From assembly GCF_010994275.1 (NCBI RefSeq), contig NZ_WMCD01000003.1, positions 310,001 through 374,000 on the forward strand: 64,000 nt of DNA, written 5' to 3'. The notes under the pieces were generated by a model that worked only from the letters and a program-made list of their open reading frames with translations, was not told the origin of the DNA and searched no databases. The DNA comes from Cyclobacterium jeungdonense. GTDB taxonomy: Bacteria; Bacteroidota; Bacteroidia; Cytophagales; Cyclobacteriaceae. The translations under genes were made by a program, and so were the position numbers. Positions 54,261-61,636 of the stretch are shown piece by piece (the first letter of the stretch is position 1; each line of letters starts with the position of its first letter).

Positions 54261-54914
54261 ATGAATCGCGTGAAACTATCGATAAAAATACTATTTCTAT
54301 TTTGCATAGGTTATGTAGGAATAACCTTACAAGCCCAGGCTCAGGATGCCCCGGAACAGAAAGTGGTACAGCTTTCGGGGGTCATTCTTAATGCTGATAG
54401 TACTATTGCCATTCCAGGGGTGAACATTTACGTGCCCAAAAAGGGAAGAGGTACCAGCAGTAATCGGTTTGGGTATTTTTCCATGCCGGTGTTGGCTGGG
54501 GATAGTGTGGTGTTTTCTTTTATCGGCCTCAAAAGGCAGACCATCACCATTCCCGAGAATATCGAAGAAGATAAATTAAGTTATATTTTGACCATGGTAG
54601 AGGATGAAATTGCCTTGCAGGAAGTTCAGGTGATGCCCTATCCTACAGAAGAGGAGTTTAAAAACGCCATCCTCGCAGTTAATATCGATGCAGAGCCGCC
54701 ATTAAACCGGGGTAACCTAAGTCCCCAATTACTTCTGCGTTGGGCAGAAGAAATGCCCGCCTCCGGAAACGAGAATTTCAGGCAATTCACCAACCAGCAG
54801 ACCCAGCAGACCCTGGACAGGTACGGCCCAAGGCCATTGCCTTTGCTTAATCCCTTTGCCTGGGCAGAATTTATCAGATCCATTAAAAACGGAGACCTGA
54901 AAAACAGGGATTGA
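54261..54914 (+). CDS. Secreted CarboxypepD_reg-like domain protein
   Basis: A 217-residue protein with signal peptide (IKILFLFCIGYVGITLQAQAQ, cleavage at about residue 28). Residues about 36-120 form a CarboxypepD_reg-like domain (VVQLSGVILNADSTIAIPGVNIYVPKKGRGTSSNRFGYFSMPV), as at the front of TonB receptors but without plug or barrel. The remaining part has EVQVMPYPTEEEFKNAILAV and an LNPFAWAEFIRSIK end. Such stand-alone proteins are common in Cytophagales and of unknown role. pafA follows after 123 bp under its own promoter. Confidence 0.8.
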   Translation: MNRVKLSIKILFLFCIGYVGITLQAQAQDAPEQKVVQLSGVILNADSTIAIPGVNIYVPKKGRGTSSNRFGYFSMPVLAGDSVVFSFIGLKRQTITIPENIEEDKLSYILTMVEDEIALQEVQVMPYPTEEEFKNAILAVNIDAEPPLNRGNLSPQLLLRWAEEMPASGNENFRQFTNQQTQQTLDRYGPRPLPLLNPFAWAEFIRSIKNGDLKNRD

Positions 54915-54982
54915 TTCCGGCTTCGCTTTGAATGACTTTCAAGCCGCTAATCCTAATTTTTGGAATTGCAGCTCTTTTCATG

Positions 54983-55013
54983 CTTTTCTTGAAGGAGCAA
55001 TACGGTATATTTG
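54983..55013 (+). promoter_or_regulatory. Bacteroidota-type promoter for pafA
   Basis: TATATTTG (55006-55013) fits TAnnTTTG with a T-rich CTTTTC tract 18-19 bp upstream. A start near 55020 excludes the upstream in-frame start at 55011 and supports ATG 55038. Confidence 0.5.
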
Positions 55014-55037
55014 CGCAAATCAGAAACCAATAGCATT

Positions 55038-56678
55038 ATGAAAAAAATAGTTGTTCTGGGATTATTGATCCTTTCTCAAGTCGGGTTTGCCCAGGAAGAG
55101 GAATCAGGTTCTTTGCAACGACCCAAACTGGTCGTTGGGATCGTGGTGGATCAAATGCGTCAGGAATATTTTTACCGCTACCAGGACAGGTTTGTGGAAA
55201 ACGGTTTTAAGCGCCTGTTGAAATCCGGCTTTGTGATGGAAAATGGGCATTATAACTATATTCCTACGTATACCGGCCCGGGACATGCTTCTGTGTACAC
55301 GGGCACTACCCCGGCTACCCATGGCATCATTGGTAATGATTGGTATGTGCGGTCATTGGGAAGAACGATTTATTGTGCAGAGGACAGTACCGTTACAGGA
55401 GTAGCAGGCACCGCTTCAAGCGGCGAAATTTCCCCGCGAAACCTATTGAGCAGTACCATTACGGACGAACTCATGTTTGCTACCGGAAAGCGATCGAAAG
55501 TGGTTGGGATCGCCATTAAGGATCGAGGGGCGGCCTTGCCAGCCGGACACATGGGGGATGCCTACTGGTACGATGCCAAAACCGGGGAATTCATGACGTC
55601 CACCTATTACTACGATGCCTTGCCGGATTGGGCCAAGGCCTTTAACGACAGAAAATTGCCTCAGAAGTATTTGTCCCAAACCTGGGAACCACTATTTCCG
55701 GTAGAAACCTATGTGCAGGGGGCAGCGGATGACAATGTGTTTGAATCGCCCTTCATCGGCATGGAATCACCTACTTTTCCCTATGATCTGCCCGCTTTGA
55801 CGGAGGATAATGGAGGACTGGGCCTGATCAGCACCACTCCCTATGGCAATACCCTCACCCTGGACCTGGCCTATGCCGCTCTGGAAGGGGAGCAATTGGG
55901 CAAAAGAGGAGAGACGGACTTTCTGGCGATGAGTTTTTCTTCTACCGATTATATCGGACACCGGTTTGGCCCCTCTTCGGTAGAGGTGGAGGACAATTAC
56001 CTACGCCTGGACCGGGAATTGGCGGAATTTTTTGATTACCTGGACCGGGAGATCGGCGAGGGGGAATACCTGGTGTTCCTGACGGCAGATCACGGCGTAG
56101 CGGATGTGGTCCGTTACATGCAGAGTGAACGGGTGGCCGCAGGAAGTTTGGACACCCGTTTTGTGCTAACCCAATTAAAAGGATTTACCAATCAGCAATT
56201 CGGGGAGGGAGACTGGATTTCCAATTACTCCAACGAGCAGGTATTCTTAAACCGGGAGCTGGCTAAAGAGAAGGGCCTGGTGCTGGCCGACATGCAAAAA
56301 GAAGTGGCCGATTTCCTCCTGCGCTTTGACGGGATCAAGGAAACCTACACAGCGGAGGACTTGAAGCGATTGGAATACAACCATGGAAGAAAGCATTTGC
56401 TGCAGATGGGCTTCAACCACAAGGCTTCCGGGGATGTACTGGTCATTCTGGAGCCGGCCTGGCTGACCAATTCCGTCCGGGGCACCACCCATGGCACGGG
56501 TTATACCTATGATACCCATGTGCCGATTGTATTTTACGGTTGGGGCGTTCCGGCTGGAAGCAGCAGCCGCTATGCCACCATCACCGATATTGCCCCCACG
56601 CTGGCCCTGCTGCTAAAAACCAGGCTCCCCAATGGAGCTTCCGGTCAGCCGATTGGCGAGATTTTGGATGCAAAATGA
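55038..56678 (+). CDS. pafA: PafA-type alkaline phosphatase
   Basis: A 546-residue secreted phosphatase (signal peptide MKKIVVLGLLILSQVGFAQ). The nucleophile Thr79 lies in PTYTGPGHAS, an arrangement as in the calcium-tolerant PafA enzymes of Bacteroidota, and the zinc ligands are seen in GIVVDQMRQEY, FSSTDYIGHRFGP and TADHGVAD, with a final THGTGYTYDTHVPIVFYGWG (His ligand). It releases phosphate from organic phosphoesters in the periplasm or outside the cell, and may be induced by phosphate starvation although no Pho box was recognised. Confidence 0.93.
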   Translation: MKKIVVLGLLILSQVGFAQEEESGSLQRPKLVVGIVVDQMRQEYFYRYQDRFVENGFKRLLKSGFVMENGHYNYIPTYTGPGHASVYTGTTPATHGIIGNDWYVRSLGRTIYCAEDSTVTGVAGTASSGEISPRNLLSSTITDELMFATGKRSKVVGIAIKDRGAALPAGHMGDAYWYDAKTGEFMTSTYYYDALPDWAKAFNDRKLPQKYLSQTWEPLFPVETYVQGAADDNVFESPFIGMESPTFPYDLPALTEDNGGLGLISTTPYGNTLTLDLAYAALEGEQLGKRGETDFLAMSFSSTDYIGHRFGPSSVEVEDNYLRLDRELAEFFDYLDREIGEGEYLVFLTADHGVADVVRYMQSERVAAGSLDTRFVLTQLKGFTNQQFGEGDWISNYSNEQVFLNRELAKEKGLVLADMQKEVADFLLRFDGIKETYTAEDLKRLEYNHGRKHLLQMGFNHKASGDVLVILEPAWLTNSVRGTTHGTGYTYDTHVPIVFYGWGVPAGSSSRYATITDIAPTLALLLKTRLPNGASGQPIGEILDAK

Positions 56679-56686
56679 TTGGTTAT

Positions 56687-56836
56687 AAGGGGGATTTGGT
56701 ATCTATAAGTTTAATAGGAACGGTTAGTAAATGTCAATGCTGCCGACAGTGTACGAAAGCGGGCTGGCATTTACGTACCTAGAAATCCGACCGTTGATGA
56801 AATCCCCCTTTTTTAAAGGGGGCAGGGGGATTTTTT
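56687..56836 (+). terminator. Hairpin and inverted repeats after pafA
   Basis: AAATCCCCC (56802-56810) pairs with GGGGGATTT (56825-56833) and is followed by Ts, a strong terminator-like hairpin. AAGGGGGATTT at 56687-56697, just after the pafA stop, is an inverted match to 56802-56812, so the 126 bp between could also be a small mobile remnant. A second hairpin-like site with T tail lies at about 56916-56946. Otherwise 56837-57211 shows nothing recognisable. Confidence 0.5.
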
Positions 56837-57211
56837 CGATGGTTTCCACTAGTTAATAGGTTGGTTTATTGATAGGTACCTAAGTAAGTCTCCCTTTCTC
56901 TTATGGTTTAAGCGTATCCCGACCAAAGTTGGGAGGGATTTTTTCGTTCCCAAAAGATAGTTCAACAGTATGTTAAGAAATTGAATCAATCAAAAACCAA
57001 GAAGCCAATTATTCTCCACTTTTTCCGGAGCAGCGGTCGGTTCAAAAAGCGCCTTGTTATATGAAATTGGGGTTAAGCTAATTCGTTCGTTTATGCTTTA
57101 ACCTGAATTGCATGGATAGTAAAAATTCCCTCCAGCAGACGGAGGAGGCAACCGATCCCAGATCGGCAGAGGAGACAAGATGGCAACAACCCGTGTTGAG
57201 CTGCAAGCGGT

Positions 57212-57518
57212 GGTTCAACCCACTGCGGGGTTGGGGGCAGGATTTAACGGCTCATAGACCCCGGGTTTCGCCCGGGGTTATTTTTATTGAAGCCCCTCAG
57301 GCTTCGGAGCCGATTAGGTGATCTTTGTCGATAAACAATTTTGGAATTCATTTGAATAGGATTGGGCGAAAGAAATAATAGTTTTTGAAAATGCCGTTTT
57401 AGATGATTAATGATTCTCTCAGTAAATGCAGGCCTGAAGGGCCTAAATAACACTAACCGTGGGTGCAGCCCACTGCTTGTGGACGACCATACCCTCAAAC
57501 CCCGAATGGGGTTGAACC
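57212..57518 (-). repeat. Multi-hairpin repeat element, copy B (inverted)
   Basis: A 307 bp copy of the element at 50719-51024 in reverse orientation: ends GGTTCAACCC and GGGGTTGAACC, the AACCCCGGG-type hairpin (57258-57280), the GAAGCC/GGCTTC-like hairpin, an AT-rich spacer, CAGGCC/GGGCCT, CCGTGGGTGCA, and CAAACCCC/GGGGTTG. Hairpin order and total length are kept although spacers have diverged. No transposase gene is nearby. It lies between pafA and the toxin-antitoxin pair. Confidence 0.75.
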
Positions 57519-57700
57519 TGACTTGAGCCAGTGAGGAACCGATTCACGGGGAGCTAAACCATGATTGAGTAAGGTATGAAGAAAAGGTGCCCCGACGGAC
57601 AGTAGGAACATTAAAAGGCATTGGGATACCAATTTGAAGTTGAGTTCCAGGTAGTTTAGTAAAAAAGTCAACGAGTTTCAGAAAAAGGTTTAACGTTTTT

Positions 57701-58030
57701 TTACAGCCCAGCGTTTTTGAGCAGATCGACCAGCTGGTCTTTAGTCAGATTTTCAAGTTGACTCTTGTCGTAGATGTGTAGCAAATAAACTTCCTGGTCA
57801 TCGGTTACAAGAAAAGTAATCACTCTGGCTCCACCAGACTTCCCTCTATTTTTTGAGGATATCTTCATCCGAATCTTATAGAGGTTATGTCCAAGAGGGG
57901 TTCCGGATGCAGGATTTTCGACCAAGGTCTCAATTAAATACTGTAAGTCAGTTTTTAGGGAGGGATACTTTTTGGCCAGTTTTTTAGCCAACTTTTTAAA
58001 ATTAGGTGTGGGGATTACCTTATAGCTCAT
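57701..58030 (-). CDS. RelE/ParE-family toxin
   Basis: A 109-residue basic protein (MSYKVIPTPNFKKLAKKLAKKYPSLKTDLQYLIETL) with the RelE/ParE fold: two N-terminal helices, then LGHNLYKIRMKI and GGARVITFLVTDDQEVYLLHIYDKSQ strands with a C-terminal helix. It would inhibit translation (RelE) or gyrase (ParE); the sequence does not decide. Its start overlaps the upstream antitoxin gene by 11 bp, the classic antitoxin-first order on the minus strand. Confidence 0.85.
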   Translation of the reverse strand: MSYKVIPTPNFKKLAKKLAKKYPSLKTDLQYLIETLVENPASGTPLGHNLYKIRMKISSKNRGKSGGARVITFLVTDDQEVYLLHIYDKSQLENLTKDQLVDLLKNAGL

Positions 58031-58220
58031 TGAGGAAGTCTTCGGCCGATTGCTTGGGGAGCTTCCCTTCCTTCATAAGTTTGACCTGGATCAGACTATT
58101 TTGAAGTTCCTCCAATGCCTTTTCTTCGTCATCTGCTACCTTCACATAATCCAGGGTCTTGATAAACTCCAGGAAAACGTCAAATTTATTGTCTGCGATA
58201 TTGATCGTAAGCTGCTTCAT
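58020..58220 (-). CDS. Antitoxin of the RelE/ParE-type module
   Basis: A 66-residue protein (MKQLTINIADNKFDVFLEFIKTLDYVKV) with an N-terminal strand-helix that resembles short ribbon- or DUF2683-type antitoxins, and an acidic C-terminal tail (GKLPKQSAEDFLNEL) suited to wrap the basic toxin. It overlaps the toxin gene by 11 bp and is translated first. No operator was recognised upstream. Confidence 0.82.
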   Translation of the reverse strand: MKQLTINIADNKFDVFLEFIKTLDYVKVADDEEKALEELQNSLIQVKLMKEGKLPKQSAEDFLNEL

Positions 58221-58538
58221 TTTTTTATTAATCCGTTGGCTTTATGTTTACTCCTAGCCGCAACTAGTTTAGATATACGGGCAAGTGGGACATAATGTTA
58301 GGAACGAAAATAGTCAGAAAACACTAAAATCGGAAATGGAAGCCCAATAGTCAGCAGTCAAGGTACATTCCTATAAAGCCGTGACAACCAGTTACCGGAC
58401 GGAACAATGTTAAAACACAACCTATTCGAACCTAAAATAAGCAATCGCAATCTCGTCCCCGATTGGCTATATTTCAAAAAAATCCGGACCTGACGCTCCA
58501 CTTTTAGCCGGATCGGAGATCGAATCAAATTTCTTTTT

Positions 58539-58601
58539 ACATGAAATCGAGCATGACGTACCCGTCACACACTGGGATGATTATAAGCCATGCGAGATTC
58601 C
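58539..58601 (+). repeat. 63 bp hairpin repeat, copy 2
   Basis: Matches 7828-7890 at 52 of 63 positions in the same orientation. The hairpin stem TGACG (58554-58558) and CGTCA (58563-58567) is identical, while the loop is TACC instead of AGAA. It sits in the gene-free stretch 58221-58848, which otherwise shows no reading frame I can support. Confidence 0.65.
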
Positions 58602-58848
58602 ATGTGGCCACTAAAAGACAATTATCAACACATGAAATTTAATTCAACCTAAATCCTACGTATACGCTTTAAAACAGATTAGTTGTAATTTTTTTCAGCA
58701 TTTTTTAAAAGAATAGTTGAGGGCCTCGTTTTTTTATCAATTTAAATGACAGTCAATCAATGTTTTACCTGATGTTCACAAACCTGACAGGCTTTACCGG
58801 CTTGTAATCAGTTAATTACCGTATTATATTGCGAATTTACGGTTTTAC

Positions 58849-59123
58849 TTGATCTCGAATAAAGATGTAAGGCAATGGATTCACCATTCAAAAAAAGGAA
58901 TGGCAGTTTTTGGGGCTGTAGCATGTATGCTGCTGGCTGGCAGTTTGGAGTTAGCGGTACCGAGGCACCGTTTTCAGAAAAGGAACTGGCGTTGGAGAAG
59001 GCGATTGCGGGTTCTAATGAATATGGAGGGGTATGTTGCTCGTGGAATGACTCCTGTCCGCACCCAATTGGGTTGAAATTTGCAGACTCCATTTGGGTTC
59101 CAAATGATGATACCTGTATTTAA
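58849..59123 (+). pseudogene. Small secreted Cys-containing peptide, apparently frameshifted
   Basis: Two overlapping frames together look like one small exported peptide. The first frame (from 58849) gives a signal-like stretch HHSKKGMAVFGAVACMLLAGSLELA; the second (to TAA at 59121-59123) gives SEKELALEKAIAGSNEYGG, CCSWNDSCPHPIG and a final DDTCI, four cysteines in total. A -1 shift near 58945-58965 would join them. The layout, a small exported peptide before BF3164-type and beta-propeller lipoproteins, recalls the NVEALA peptides of Bacteroidota, although the NVEALA motif itself is not seen. It could be a decayed gene, a base error, or chance. Confidence is low. Confidence 0.35.
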
Positions 59124-59197
59124 CTAACTTTTAATGGAGTACGCTTCAAAGATGTCCTACTCCCTTTCAACTTGATTTTGAAATCAATTCTCAAGAA

Positions 59198-59722
59198 ATG
59201 ATGCGCAATAAATTAACCCTTCTAGCTGGATTTTTCGCTTTAGGCTTTGCCTGTTCTCCCGCATCGGATGAAAACGAAATCGAAGAAATCGTTGTTTTTG
59301 ATGAAAAGGATCTTCCGGATCCGATAGCCTTGGTCGGGAAAAAATACAATTTCCCCAACATAACAAACCCGAGAAATATTTTGTGTTTGGGAGATTACCT
59401 GGTGGTAAGTGAGAGAAGCAATGGGGATCTTTTGCATATCCTTGACATACAATCCGAAAAATACATCCGCAGTACCGGGAAAGAACGAACATACGGGCTT
59501 CACCTGGGCAAAAGCTTTCGAAACATCAGTGATCCGGACAAACTGAACAGGGTGTTCGTCTTTGATTACCATGGAAAAATTTTAAATCAGTATTCGCTAG
59601 ACTACCCGCTAACCGGATTTACTGTGGATGAAGACAATGGCATCATCTATGGACTCACCGTAGATGAGGAGCCCAATGTTGTTGCCTTTGCCCTGCCGGA
59701 GGGTTCGCTACTCACAGAATAG
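59198..59722 (+). CDS. BF3164-like lipoprotein, apparently shortened
   Basis: A 174-residue lipoprotein with lipobox LGFAC (Cys about 19). It reads NPRNILCLGDYLVVSERSNGDLLHILDIQSEKYIRSTG and later RVFVFDYHGKILNQYSLDYPLTGFTVDEDNGIIYGLTVDEEPNVVAFALP. These are the front and the rear ends of the TolB-like propeller in BF3164 proteins, which are about twice as long, so the middle blades seem to be missing while the frame stays open. The function of the family is unknown. It is the first clear gene of a lipoprotein operon, 16 bp before the next gene. Confidence 0.65.
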   Translation: MMRNKLTLLAGFFALGFACSPASDENEIEEIVVFDEKDLPDPIALVGKKYNFPNITNPRNILCLGDYLVVSERSNGDLLHILDIQSEKYIRSTGKERTYGLHLGKSFRNISDPDKLNRVFVFDYHGKILNQYSLDYPLTGFTVDEDNGIIYGLTVDEEPNVVAFALPEGSLLTE

Positions 59723-59768
59723 GCAGGTGATAGGCTAGATGAAGCGATTTGATTTTAAAGCACTTACT

Positions 59769-60920
59769 ATGATAAATCGACATTACAGCATTTTTGTGTT
59801 CATTATTTTTTTAGCCGCCTGTGAAAAGCCTGTCACTTATACAATTGAAGGTGAGGAAAGCCAGCATATTCTGTTTCAAGATTTAGAAATAATTGCCCTG
59901 CCTTATAAAATTGACAAAATAGTTCCTCTGGAGACGACTGGGAATAATTTTTTATCCGACAATCTAAAGGTAAAGTTCACTCCTGATTTTATTTTTGTTT
60001 TTGATGAAGAAATCAGAGATGCGGTGCACCAATTTGACCACAGTGGCCGGTATCTGGGTGAAATAATCAGTACCGGAGAAGGCCCAGGACAGGTCAATAG
60101 GATTTATGACTTTACAGTATCTGAAAAAGGCGTAGAACTTTTGGTGGGAAAGGGTTCCTATTCAGAGGCAGTGGTGGTTGCTATAGCGGATCGAAATATC
60201 ATTGAAACGGTACAGCTGGATGTTATAGGTTTTTCCTTTGAAAAAAATAATGGCCATTACTATGTTTACTCAAGTTACAATTACCCGCTTGCTGAATACC
60301 GGCTTTCGAAAATAGATTTGGAAGGGAATACAATTGAAGGATTCTTGAAGAATGATTATTCCGGGAAGATGGTACCCATGATTGAAAGGAATCTTTATGG
60401 GATGGATGAAAACGTATTTCTTGTTGAATCCTTTAATAACCGCATCTATGAGCTCACATCAGAAAAACTAACATGCAAATACATTCTGGATTTTGGAAAC
60501 TATAATTTTCCTTCGGACCTATTGGACAGGGATATGATGGTGACTTTTGAACAATTAAATGCGGATGGTTTCTTTAGTATCCGCCATCATTTTGAAAACA
60601 AAGCCATTTCCCTGACCGGTATCCAATTCCAAAAAGAGAGTAGTAGCCAATCCTATCACCTGATAATGTATCAACATTCAAATAAACCTATAAAAAATAA
60701 ACTGGAGGAAGGCTGGGGGGATATTTTTAAGCATCCTGTGGCAATAACGGGTTCGGACAAAATCGTTTTTTCAGCCCATCCGCTAAATCTGATCCGGAAT
60801 GCGGCATTTTTTGACGGAAACCAAGTCGTGAAATCTGCATTAAAAAAACTTGAAAATCAGGACAATCCTGTTTTGATCTATTCCAACCTAGAATTCAATG
60901 CTAAAACCAATACCCAATGA
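59769..60920 (+). CDS. 6-bladed beta-propeller lipoprotein
   Basis: About 383 residues from ATG 59769 (MINRHYSIFVFIIFLAAC, lipobox LAAC with Cys18); an ATG at 59739 would add ten residues. The protein follows the Bacteroidota 6-bladed beta-propeller family (PF17170): IDKIVPLETTGNNFLSDNLKVKFTPDFIFVFDEEIRDAVHQFDHSGRYLGEIISTGEGPGQVNRIYDFTV, then blades with FSFEKNNGHYYVYSSYNYP and NLYGMDENVFLVESFNNRIYEL. Role unknown. Its stop overlaps the start of the next gene by 4 bp (ATGA), showing translational coupling. Confidence 0.85.
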   Translation: MINRHYSIFVFIIFLAACEKPVTYTIEGEESQHILFQDLEIIALPYKIDKIVPLETTGNNFLSDNLKVKFTPDFIFVFDEEIRDAVHQFDHSGRYLGEIISTGEGPGQVNRIYDFTVSEKGVELLVGKGSYSEAVVVAIADRNIIETVQLDVIGFSFEKNNGHYYVYSSYNYPLAEYRLSKIDLEGNTIEGFLKNDYSGKMVPMIERNLYGMDENVFLVESFNNRIYELTSEKLTCKYILDFGNYNFPSDLLDRDMMVTFEQLNADGFFSIRHHFENKAISLTGIQFQKESSSQSYHLIMYQHSNKPIKNKLEEGWGDIFKHPVAITGSDKIVFSAHPLNLIRNAAFFDGNQVVKSALKKLENQDNPVLIYSNLEFNAKTNTQ

Positions 60921-61417
60921 AAACCAACTATTTGATCGTAAACCGCGCCTGTTTTTGCTTTCTTTTGATCCTAACTATGAGCTGTAATTCAAACAAATCC
61001 AGCAAGGACGGACAACAGATGGTTTTCCTTACCGATTTAACCGTAATTGAGCCAAGCGATTCCATTAAATTTGATACCAGCTGGTTTGACAGCAAATACA
61101 AAGTTGCCGTGTATATGAATAAAGTCGGCCGGTCCATAACAACTCTGGACTGGCAACCTGCGATATCTAACAACAAGGAGGTGGCCTTCCTTTTCTATAT
61201 CTCAGAAAAAGACTCTTCCAAATTGATCCGGCAATTGAGAGAGAACAATTTTTCGCACCCCGTAATTCACGACCCGAATAAGGAATTTTATAAAGCGAAC
61301 GGTATCGGGGAGGTATCCTTTATTTCATTTTTGCTAAAAGATGATCGCAAAGTAGAAATGGGAAATCCCTCCTTCCCCAACTTTCAGGAGAGGCTTGATG
61401 CACTGACCAATGAATAA
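60917..61417 (+). CDS. Small lipoprotein, thioredoxin-fold-like without CxxC
   Basis: A 166-residue lipoprotein (lipobox LTMSC, Cys about 23). The segment EVAFLFYISEKDSSKLIRQLRENNFSHPVIHDPNKEFYKANGI followed by SFISFLLKDDRKV resembles the second half of a TlpA/redoxin fold, but no CxxC pair is present, so it is not a thiol redox protein. It is coupled to the upstream propeller gene by ATGA overlap and ends the operon. Function unknown. Confidence 0.75.
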   Translation: MKTNYLIVNRACFCFLLILTMSCNSNKSSKDGQQMVFLTDLTVIEPSDSIKFDTSWFDSKYKVAVYMNKVGRSITTLDWQPAISNNKEVAFLFYISEKDSSKLIRQLRENNFSHPVIHDPNKEFYKANGIGEVSFISFLLKDDRKVEMGNPSFPNFQERLDALTNE

Positions 61418-61601
61418 TGGGGTAAACCAAACGGTTGATCCATTAGCAAACCTGACTCAGGAAAAGTTGGCTGAGAAGGCAGGGACGAAGAAAAGCTATA
61501 TTTCTAAACTTGAAAATGGAAAAGGGAATATACAACTATCGACTTTGATACGAATTTTTGAACAGGGGCTAAATAAGAAAATTGGATTAACTTTCCAATA
61601 A
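61410..61601 (+). pseudogene. Truncated XRE-family HTH protein (HigA-like remnant)
   Basis: A 63-residue frame that overlaps the end of the previous gene by 8 bp. From residue 15 it matches the core of HigA-type antitoxins: LTQEKLAEKAGTKKSYISKLENGKGNIQLSTLIRIFEQGLNKKIGLTF. The first helix and the usual N-terminal 30-40 residues of these regulators are missing, replaced by unrelated NNGVNQTVDPLAN. No toxin gene is adjacent. It is probably a fragment left by rearrangement, though a minimal DNA-binding protein cannot be excluded. Confidence 0.6.
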
Positions 61602-61636
61602 ATTGAAATGGATCAGCACTTCACCCTTACCTCCTC

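Noticed and set aside
56687-56812. The inverted GGGGGATTT pair after pafA as a complete mobile element
   Set aside because: The ends are short and low in complexity, no target duplication is visible, and a terminator explains the hairpin.
57112-57321. A 69-codon plus-strand frame in and before repeat element B
   Set aside because: It is made of hairpin repeat sequence, is not kept in copy A and has no protein-like pattern.
58887-58897. A run of seven A as a programmed slippage site for the small peptide gene
   Set aside because: The run lies before the hydrophobic segment, while the shift is needed after it, so slippage there would not join the two halves.
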